Positions 1-6,150 of a DNA stretch of 30,585 nt are shown in pieces. The position numbers and the translations under genes were made by a program. Under the pieces are notes generated by a model. The model was not told the origin of the DNA. It did no database searches and was given only the letters and a program-made list of their open reading frames with translations. Numbering within the stretch: position 1 is the first letter of the stretch; each line of letters begins with the position of its first letter. Where the stretch lies: positions 1 through 30,585 of the forward strand of contig NZ_SVFW01000048.1 of assembly GCF_015056685.1 (NCBI RefSeq), written 5' to 3'. This stretch comes from Butyrivibrio sp. GTDB taxonomy: Bacteria > Bacillota > Clostridia > Lachnospirales > Lachnospiraceae.

Positions 1-227
1 TTCCCTTCCGCTGCTGTTGCAGTAGTTGCATCTTCTATTTCGGTTATCTCATCTGCATATATCACTGGCTCGTTACTGGCCTCAACCACAGGAATATCCT
101 CTTTTCCAAGTGCTCCATTTAATGCCTCCCTATAAAAAGGAACTGTAGTATACAGCATTATGTTAAGCATGAAAAGGAAAACAAATGTAATAGGAATCGC
201 CATAAATATACCCGAAAATCTTCTCAT
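1..227 (-). CDS. Partial membrane-anchored protein, N-terminal 75 codons (function unknown)
   Basis: The reading frame starts at the ATG complementary to 225-227 and runs off the left edge, so only the N-terminus is visible. It begins MRRFSGIFMAIPITFVFLFM, a basic start followed by a hydrophobic stretch of about 20 residues that looks like a signal anchor. An acidic, Ala/Thr/Glu-rich segment follows (around VVEASNEPVIYADEITEIED), which suggests an extracytoplasmic linker. A purine-rich ribosome binding site (AAAGAGGG) lies just upstream. The start is 18 nt after the stop of the transglutaminase gene at 246-1223, so it is probably the next gene of the same operon. I do not recognise the family from this fragment. 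Confidence 0.7.
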   Translation of the reverse strand, partial: MRRFSGIFMAIPITFVFLFMLNIMLYTTVPFYREALNGALGKEDIPVVEASNEPVIYADEITEIEDATTATAAEG

Positions 228-245
228 AAAAGGTAACCCTCTTTC

Positions 246-1223
246 TCAATAATAGACAGTCCAGGTCAGCTGCTTTTCCAATGGTCCAGCCGGATAACTG
301 TCATATGTCTGTTTATAATAGCCTCCCCCTTTGGCATCCTGCATCTCTGAATCAAAGATGTACCATTTGTCTCCCAACTTAACTTCAGTCCAGGCGTGAG
401 GTGTTTTCCCGCCAAGCGAAGACTGTACCATTCCACTGCATACCCTTGAGTCAAACCCGATTCCCCTTGCTATATATGCAAAAGCCGCTGCGTACCCATA
501 GCAGTTACCTTTGCCATTCAAGAGCATGTCCGTCGCATAACTCCCAGTCCAGTTCCCTATAGGAACATCCATCTTTCTCTCATAAGAAACTGAAGAAACC
601 AGATAGTTAAAGGCATTTTCAAGCTGCTGCCTCTGATTCATGGACTCTGTTGTGCTAGCTTCTAAAACTGAAGCAATCAGCTTTTTTAAATCCGTGTCAG
701 GCTCCACTGTATTTCCTTCAGCATCTTTCCATTTAACCCCGTAAGATGTATGAATGAAATGCGCCCCCGGAATCTGCCATTCCATGAGATTGCTCTCAGC
801 CTGCACCTCAATCAGCCGCCTTATATCTGCCCTTAAGCTGTCTGCCACGCCGTACAAGGCATTTTTTCCAATGGAGGTGACTGTTTCCGGTATATAAGCT
901 CCTGTCAGAGCGGCCGGAAAGCACAAAAGCTCAGTCTGGTCCTTGTTATAAAGGCAATTGCTATATGAAGAATAAAAAGGATTGTTCTCGCTTACAGTAA
1001 TTGACCTAAGGGCCATCAGCCCTCTGAATGCATTAGAGGAAATGTCCGTAACATCGCTTCCTATGTGGATTGTAGAAATGTCAGGTGTTCCTCTGAATGT
1101 TGCCTGATCAATCGTAGTTATCCCGCTTGCTCTTGCTTTTACAGGAAAGATCGTGGATATTACCATCAGCATAAGCGTAATAATCAATATTCTTTTGTAA
1201 AAAGAAATCTCTTTTCGCCCCAT
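246..1223 (-). CDS. Secreted transglutaminase-like protein with N-terminal BspA-type leucine-rich repeat
   Basis: This 325-residue protein has a signal peptide or anchor at residues 8-32 ending in VKARA. Residues 35-125 resemble BspA-like LRR_5 repeats (ITTIDQATFRG, VTDISSNAFRG, IPETVTSIGKNALYG). The C-terminal part is a transglutaminase-like (papain-fold) domain. Cys241 (GKGNCYGYAAAFAYIARGIG), His276 (TPHAWTEVKLGDKWYIFD) and Asp291 make a complete Cys-His-Asp triad, so it should be active as a protease, peptidase or crosslinker outside the cell. The upstream gene stops 6 nt before this ATG, which suggests translational coupling. The substrate cannot be read from sequence. The LRR part may bind cell-surface or host/plant glycoproteins, which is inference. 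Confidence 0.85.
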   Translation of the reverse strand: MGRKEISFYKRILIITLMLMVISTIFPVKARASGITTIDQATFRGTPDISTIHIGSDVTDISSNAFRGLMALRSITVSENNPFYSSYSNCLYNKDQTELLCFPAALTGAYIPETVTSIGKNALYGVADSLRADIRRLIEVQAESNLMEWQIPGAHFIHTSYGVKWKDAEGNTVEPDTDLKKLIASVLEASTTESMNQRQQLENAFNYLVSSVSYERKMDVPIGNWTGSYATDMLLNGKGNCYGYAAAFAYIARGIGFDSRVCSGMVQSSLGGKTPHAWTEVKLGDKWYIFDSEMQDAKGGGYYKQTYDSYPAGPLEKQLTWTVYY

Positions 1224-1229
1224 ACCCTA

Positions 1230-2156
1230 TCAATCCGTAGCTCTTGCTCTCTGTGAAGCCATATCAAACTTGCTTCTGATCTTTGCATAAGTTACCGCAT
1301 CTTTTTCACTTCCGCCTTCATTGGGATGCTTGCCATAGCCGGCACTTGCACTGATAGCATCGGCATAGCCTTCCTTGCCGTCAACAATTACCTGGCACCA
1401 CTGATCATTCCAGGTATTTGCATTTTTGTGAACCCAGGTAATTCCCAAATAGTCAAGAACAAGTCCAAGTGCCCTTGTTGCGCCGGCGCAGGAATATTCG
1501 CCACCTACAAACACGCCATAGGCTGTCCTGTAGATTTTTCCTTCTGTTGTGTATGTGCCCTGAGCGCAATAGGCATTTATAACACCTGCAGCGTAGGCAA
1601 CTTTCTCTATATCTTTTACCTTATTCTTATCCGAAGAACTTGAGGAACTTGACTTTTTGGATGAACTACTGGATGAACTCTTGGACTTTGAAGCATTCAC
1701 CTCTTCAATAGCCTTGTTTATTCCATCTGCTATCTGCTTGGCGTAACTTCTGGCGATAACCTCCTGATCATAGGTCATTCCGCCGTTTCCATGCTTGGCC
1801 TTAGGAATGATAACAACGCCTGTATCACCGGTAGGAACAACATACTCTGTGCTGTCTCCTATAAGTCTGTTAGCAACTCTTTTTTCTTTTTTGCCAAAAA
1901 CAACCCAGTGCTCTATAAGCTTATTCGCATCTGTGCCATAAGCATCACGAAGGTCCTGGTAATTGAGATAGTAATAAAGCGGATTATACTCATTTTTATA
2001 ATCCACACCGTTATATTTTGTTGTAGCTTTGGAAAGGGCTACGTACGGATCGTCCGCAGCCTGGACCGTGATTGAACTTAAATCTGATCCAATAATGAAA
2101 ATACCGGCAATAACAGCCAGAACAATACTCAATGCCCTTTTTAAGATAAGCATCAT
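1230..2156 (-). CDS. Secreted transglutaminase-fold protein with poly-Ser linker, probably lacking the catalytic His
   Basis: This 308-residue secreted protein has a signal peptide at residues 1-33 ending in VQAA. Residues 54-96 match a repeat seen in many Lachnospiraceae surface proteins (NPLYYYLNYQDLRDAYGTD, then HWVVFGKKEKR). A Ser/Lys linker follows at about 156-177. The C-terminal domain (185-270) looks transglutaminase-like: Cys223 sits in GEYSCAGATRALGLVLDYLG and Asp266 in GYADA. Where active members have HAW or HQW, this one reads DQWCQV, so the His position appears to be Asp251. It may therefore be a non-catalytic binding domain, or may use another residue such as His243. Two adjacent ATG codons (2156 and 2153) follow a GGAGAG site and I cannot choose between them. 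Confidence 0.75.
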   Translation of the reverse strand: MMLILKRALSIVLAVIAGIFIIGSDLSSITVQAADDPYVALSKATTKYNGVDYKNEYNPLYYYLNYQDLRDAYGTDANKLIEHWVVFGKKEKRVANRLIGDSTEYVVPTGDTGVVIIPKAKHGNGGMTYDQEVIARSYAKQIADGINKAIEEVNASKSKSSSSSSSKKSSSSSSSDKNKVKDIEKVAYAAGVINAYCAQGTYTTEGKIYRTAYGVFVGGEYSCAGATRALGLVLDYLGITWVHKNANTWNDQWCQVIVDGKEGYADAISASAGYGKHPNEGGSEKDAVTYAKIRSKFDMASQRARATD

Positions 2157-2171
2157 ATTCTCTCTCCATCC

Positions 2172-2185
2172 CGCGCCTTAGCGCG
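2172..2185. repeat. Short GC-rich hairpin in the leader of the 1230-2156 gene
   Basis: CGCGC, loop CTTA, GCGCG is a perfect 5-bp stem in an otherwise AT-rich gap of 88 bp, directly upstream of the ribosome binding site. There is no T-tract, so it does not look like an intrinsic terminator. It could be a small regulatory or stabilising stem. Function is unknown. Confidence 0.35.
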
Positions 2186-2244
2186 CACAAAACTAAAGTC
2201 TTAAAAATATGCTCACTTATCTTATCGACATTTAATAATTATTT

Positions 2245-3984
2245 TTAACCTTTTTTAATAAAAAAACTTTTTGTGCCAAAAAATAGCATACTACCAATGA
2301 TAATTATCAGCCTCATTGCCAGATCTGTAGTAAGATCGCCTGTTGCAGACATTCTGGCACCCATGACTGAAGCGCCTGCAGCTGCACCAGAAGCTGCCTC
2401 TCCATTTGACGAAACAGGATCTAAACTGCTGCTAAGAGAAGCACTGCCTGAAGCCACCGCTAAGGCACCTGTGCTTGCAGCTGAACTTGTATTAGCATCC
2501 GCTGTAACCGTTGATGTCTCATAGTTTAAAGCCGCCTCATTGCCACTGGCATCAACAAGAACAAGTCTTCCCTTCTGACACTTTACAACATATTGTGAAG
2601 AAACATCCCTGCCTTCACTATCCACAATGACAACAGAAGTTATCTCATTGCTGCTCTCGCCCACTCCTGTCTGACTTCCATTGAACACTACTTTAGAAAT
2701 GGTATGTCCATCCTTTAATTTTCCATCAACGATGGTGTAACTATCGTTGGTAAGTGTCTTTCCGTCGTCATTTTTAACTGTGCTGCCGGCTTCGATAGTG
2801 ATAACGTTATTCACATCTACTGAAGCCTGCCTTGTCTTTACTTCAACAGAAGACTCGCTCTTTAAGGCTGTTATCATACCTGTAACCGCATCTTTAATTC
2901 CAACCCTGATATTTTCAGGTTCAATTTCTTTTCCATCAAAAATAAAAGGAATAGTAAGCCCTTTTTCTGATAAATCCTTGGCGGTAACGTAGGCATAGGC
3001 AGCATCAATACTCACCCAGTATTCCCTGTTCTTGTATTTAAATGTTGTACCATTGCCATCAGATGCTGTTACTGTTAAGACATCTGTCCTAAGGAACTTG
3101 CCAAAGGCATCATAAATCTTCTCTGTAAGTGTCTCTGGCTCTTTTTCATCGATGATCCTGATCTTAAATCCATCTCCCACAAGATGAGCTTCGCCATCAT
3201 CAGGAACTATTGGATTATTACAGATAGTTTCAATCTCTATTGATATTTCAGGTTCCTCTGTATCATCCACAGAAGCTGATGAGCTTGTAGAAGCAGATGC
3301 TGCCTCTGAAGAAGCACTGCCAGCACTTTCTGATGAAGCTGATGATGAAGAAGATGCTTCACCTGAGTTTTCTGATGAAGCACTAGAAGAAGCCCCTGAA
3401 GAGGCTTCTTTTGATTCCCCATTGCCGGGATCTTCTGAAGGCTCCTCAGTAGGATCTACTACCGCTTGCCTAGTCCTTATAACACCGTCAACATGCATTT
3501 CATAACCAATATTTTTGATAACATACCACTGAATATAATGGACAGAAGGATCAAAATCACTTCTAACTGACTGAATCTCCTCCAAAGAAGGAACCTCGCT
3601 CAAGGACTGCAAAACTTCATTATCACAATAAAGATTATCCTCTGAAGGCTCCTCTCCAAGATCAGTTCCAACAATCTCATCAAAGCTGTTTACAGCTCCG
3701 AACTTATAAATCCCATCAGAATAGTTAGATGATGGATATGATGAAATTTCATATGGAATATCAGAATCTATTTCATTAAGAAGGTAAAAATATGTTGAGC
3801 AATAAAAAGCTGTATCTAAGTCAGCAGCTTCATCTGCTGCTATTTCTGTACCTGAATCTGTAGAGGCATCCGAGCTGTCATCATCAGCATATGACGTAAA
3901 AGCAGTAAGTCCACTACTTAAAACTGCTATCACTGCCATCAACATTATCAAACTAAATACTACAGCTCTTTTTATCCCTTTCAC
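2245..3984 (-). CDS. Large Ser-rich cell-surface protein with Ig-like domain and C-terminal membrane anchor
   Basis: This 579-residue protein starts at GTG (3984), preceded by GGAG with good spacing. Residues 1-33 form a signal peptide ending in TSYA. Residues 34-175 are an acidic domain with several Cys. Residues 185-240 are a low-complexity Ser/Ala/Glu linker, like cell-wall spanning regions. Residues 300-390 and 390-480 look like beta-rich modules; the second (DGKTLTNDSYTIVDG, VFNGSQTGVG, VVIVDSEGRDVSSQY) resembles the Ig/MBG-like repeats of Lachnospiraceae surface proteins. The C-terminus has a hydrophobic helix (about 554-571) then FFIKKG, with no LPxTG motif, so it is membrane- rather than sortase-anchored. 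It is the first gene of the secreted cassette. Function is unknown; adhesion or structure is inferred. Confidence 0.8.
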   Translation of the reverse strand: MKGIKRAVVFSLIMLMAVIAVLSSGLTAFTSYADDDSSDASTDSGTEIAADEAADLDTAFYCSTYFYLLNEIDSDIPYEISSYPSSNYSDGIYKFGAVNSFDEIVGTDLGEEPSEDNLYCDNEVLQSLSEVPSLEEIQSVRSDFDPSVHYIQWYVIKNIGYEMHVDGVIRTRQAVVDPTEEPSEDPGNGESKEASSGASSSASSENSGEASSSSSASSESAGSASSEAASASTSSSASVDDTEEPEISIEIETICNNPIVPDDGEAHLVGDGFKIRIIDEKEPETLTEKIYDAFGKFLRTDVLTVTASDGNGTTFKYKNREYWVSIDAAYAYVTAKDLSEKGLTIPFIFDGKEIEPENIRVGIKDAVTGMITALKSESSVEVKTRQASVDVNNVITIEAGSTVKNDDGKTLTNDSYTIVDGKLKDGHTISKVVFNGSQTGVGESSNEITSVVIVDSEGRDVSSQYVVKCQKGRLVLVDASGNEAALNYETSTVTADANTSSAASTGALAVASGSASLSSSLDPVSSNGEAASGAAAGASVMGARMSATGDLTTDLAMRLIIIIGSMLFFGTKSFFIKKG

Positions 3985-4128
3985 TTTGATTCTCCAGTCA
4001 TTGCCACCAGGCTTTTACGATTTACCTTGTTAAAAACATATCCTCATAAATATAGCAGAAGAACAATCATACAATCAATCATAATTTGCTATAAAAATGA
4101 TAAAAAAAGACCAAATATCTTTTCAGCC

Positions 4129-5511
4129 TCAGATAAGGCCCATGGCATCACTAACTGAATAAACACCAATTATCTCCATTCCCTTACAGTTTGACTTAAG
4201 CTTTTTTTCAAGAGCTTTAGGAACGATGCAGCGCTTAAATCCAAGTTTTTCCGCTTCCTGAACGCGGGCCTCTGCCATATTTACTGACCTCACTTCTCCT
4301 GAGAGACCAACTTCGCCAAAAGCAATCGTGTCATCACTGATAGGTTTATTTTTAAAACTGGAAATAATCGCAAGGCAGATGCCAAGATCCAATGAAGGCT
4401 CTGCGATCTTCATTCCACCGGCAAGATTGATGTATGCATCATAGTCTGCCATCTGAAGACCTATCCTCTTTTCCAAAACTGCCATGAGAAGATTAACTCT
4501 GTTATAGTCTGTTCCATTGGCCTGACGTCTCGGAAAGCCGAAATTAGTCCTGCACACCAGCGCCTGAATTTCTATTAGTATAGGACGTGTTCCCTCAACA
4601 GAACAGGTGACGATTGATCCGCTTGCATTGACAGGTCTTCCATCCAGCATGAATTCTGAAGGATTGGCCACCTCCATAAGGCCTTTTTCCTGCATTTCAA
4701 ATACGCCAATCTCATTGGTTGAACCAAATCTGTTTTTAACTGCCCTTAAGATTCTGTAGGAAGCATGACGGTCTCCTTCAAAATAAAGAACTGTATCAAC
4801 CATGTGTTCCAAAACTCTCGGTCCTGCAACCTGGCCTTCCTTGGTCACATGTCCAACAATAAACACTGATATGTTCATGCTCTTGGCAATTCGAAGGAGT
4901 ACTGATGTGGACTCCCTTACCTGTGAAACACTTCCGGGCGCAGATGAAACATCCTCGTTGTACATTGTCTGGATTGAGTCAATAACAAGCACCTGAGGTT
5001 TTTCTCTATTTATAGCCTCTTCTATATTGGAAAGATTTGTCTCACACATGAATTTCAAAGTATCAGAAAAGTCTCCAAGCCTGTTTGCCCGCAGCTTTAT
5101 CTGTCTTAAAGACTCCTCACCTGAAATATAGAGAACATCTCTTTTATCTCCTGAAAGATTTCCTGCAACCTGTAAAAGAAGCGTTGATTTACCGATTCCC
5201 GGATCTCCGCCCACAAGAATAAGAGAGCCTTTTACAAGCCCTCCACCAAGAACTCTGTTAAGCTCACCTATATGCGTATCAAAGCGGTCTTCATCTGTCA
5301 TCACTATTTCCGACAAAGTCTGAGGCTTTTTATACTCGCCGTTTGTTAACGCTGAAGCTTTAGCTGCGCCACTTCCTGACTTAGGCGCTGCCTTGACTGT
5401 CTCCTCAACAAATGTATTCCATTCTCTGCATCCCGGACACTGCCCCATCCACTTGGATGATTCATACCCACACTTCTGACAAAAAAATACGGTCTTTATT
5501 TTTGTTGCCAT
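4129..5511 (-). CDS. radA: DNA repair protein RadA (Sms)
   Basis: This 460-residue protein is full length for RadA, the RecA-like ATPase/helicase that drives branch migration in recombination and repair. The N-terminal C4 zinc finger uses Cys11, Cys14, Cys25 and Cys28 (CQKCGYESSKWMGQCPGC). Walker A is GGDPGIGKST (101-110) and Walker B is LVIDSIQ (about 175-181). The RadA-specific KNRFG motif is at 259-263. The C-terminal third is the Lon-S16-like domain. The ATG follows a strong AGGAGG site. In many Firmicutes radA sits directly after clpC; here a small gene and a terminator lie between them. Its leader contains competing hairpins (5555-5602). No clear terminator is visible after the stop. 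Confidence 0.97.
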   Translation of the reverse strand: MATKIKTVFFCQKCGYESSKWMGQCPGCREWNTFVEETVKAAPKSGSGAAKASALTNGEYKKPQTLSEIVMTDEDRFDTHIGELNRVLGGGLVKGSLILVGGDPGIGKSTLLLQVAGNLSGDKRDVLYISGEESLRQIKLRANRLGDFSDTLKFMCETNLSNIEEAINREKPQVLVIDSIQTMYNEDVSSAPGSVSQVRESTSVLLRIAKSMNISVFIVGHVTKEGQVAGPRVLEHMVDTVLYFEGDRHASYRILRAVKNRFGSTNEIGVFEMQEKGLMEVANPSEFMLDGRPVNASGSIVTCSVEGTRPILIEIQALVCRTNFGFPRRQANGTDYNRVNLLMAVLEKRIGLQMADYDAYINLAGGMKIAEPSLDLGICLAIISSFKNKPISDDTIAFGEVGLSGEVRSVNMAEARVQEAEKLGFKRCIVPKALEKKLKSNCKGMEIIGVYSVSDAMGLI

Positions 5512-5554
5512 AACTCCTCCTCTAATAACGCCAGTTTATTATCTGACTAAGTCC

Positions 5555-5602
5555 GGTCGGATGCGGATACCGTAACCGACCAAAATACGGTCGCTAACGG
5601 TA
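5555..5602 (-). promoter_or_regulatory. Competing hairpins in the radA upstream region
   Basis: Two mutually exclusive stems can form. In one, TACCGT (5568-5573) pairs with ACGGTA (5597-5602), extended inside by CGACC with GGTCG. In the other, GGTCGG (5555-5560) pairs with CCGACC (5576-5581), with an inner GCGG/CCGT stem. They share the CCGACC segment, so only one can form at a time. The block lies about 45-90 nt before the radA start. It could be an RNA switch, a protein operator or stacked repeats. I see no T-tract after it. Confidence 0.4.
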
Positions 5603-5613
5603 ACCAGCTCCAA

Positions 5614-5649
5614 AAAATAAGGGCCTTTCGAGTTTTCTCGAAAAGCCCT
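5614..5649 (-). terminator. Intrinsic terminator after the 5659-6069 gene
   Basis: A 13-bp stem with one mismatch (5620-5632 with 5637-5649, loop TTTT) is followed on the minus strand by TTATTTTTT. It starts 9 nt after the stop of the small conserved gene. It should end the gntR-clpC transcript before radA, leaving radA with its own promoter. The plus side also has a T-run, but no plus-strand gene is nearby. Confidence 0.85.
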
Positions 5650-5658
5650 AAACTTTTT

Positions 5659-6069
5659 TTACCTTTCAACTCTTACCTGTGTTGCCTTATCTTCAGAAAG
5701 TTCAACACTCAAATTAAGTTTACCACCTACGTTCGTAGTCATCTTACCAATGCTGGTACCATTTACGAACACATTATATTCAGTTTTTTCAAGAAGTCCC
5801 AATGTGATCTGAGCATCACTGGAACCTTCAACATCGAACTCTACGCCTTTTTCAGTTTCTTTAAACTCAGTAACTGTAGTTCCGGGCACGGACTCATATA
5901 CGAAGTTCTCATTACTTTCAAGCTTGGTAATATCCTTAAAAGTCTTTACCTTATAGATGTCTCCGCCATGCTCAAAATTTTCGAGTTTCTTTTTCTCTGG
6001 AAGCTTATAGTTACCAAAACTGATGCTCCCATCCTCTTCAGCACGAATCAACTGCTCAACAACAGCCAT
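5659..6069 (-). CDS. Small conserved cytosolic protein of Lachnospiraceae, function unknown
   Basis: This 136-residue protein starts at an ATG behind a clear AGGAGG site. It has no signal peptide, membrane segment or cysteine. The N-terminal part (MAVVEQLIRAEEDGSISFGN, then KLPEKKKLENFEHGGDIYKV) and the rest are rich in beta-prone stretches and acidic residues, suggesting a compact beta-sandwich. I recall similar short proteins in Blautia and Roseburia relatives that carry the label endosialidase, but I see no catalytic motif that would support it. It lies between clpC and a strong terminator, so it is probably the last gene of the gntR-clpC unit. A role linked to ClpC or stress is only a guess from position. 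Confidence 0.8.
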   Translation of the reverse strand: MAVVEQLIRAEEDGSISFGNYKLPEKKKLENFEHGGDIYKVKTFKDITKLESNENFVYESVPGTTVTEFKETEKGVEFDVEGSSDAQITLGLLEKTEYNVFVNGTSIGKMTTNVGGKLNLSVELSEDKATQVRVER

Positions 6070-6150
6070 ATCTAAACCTCCTAAAATGTATAGCTCGTTT
6101 CTTATAAAACATTATAAGTCAAAGAACCTTAATGTAAAATTAAAATTTTG

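Noticed and set aside
3280..3420. Repetitive Ser/Ala/Glu codons that might look like a DNA repeat array
   Set aside because: They are irregular and encode the Ser-rich linker of the surface protein; there is no fixed repeat unit or spacer as in a CRISPR array.
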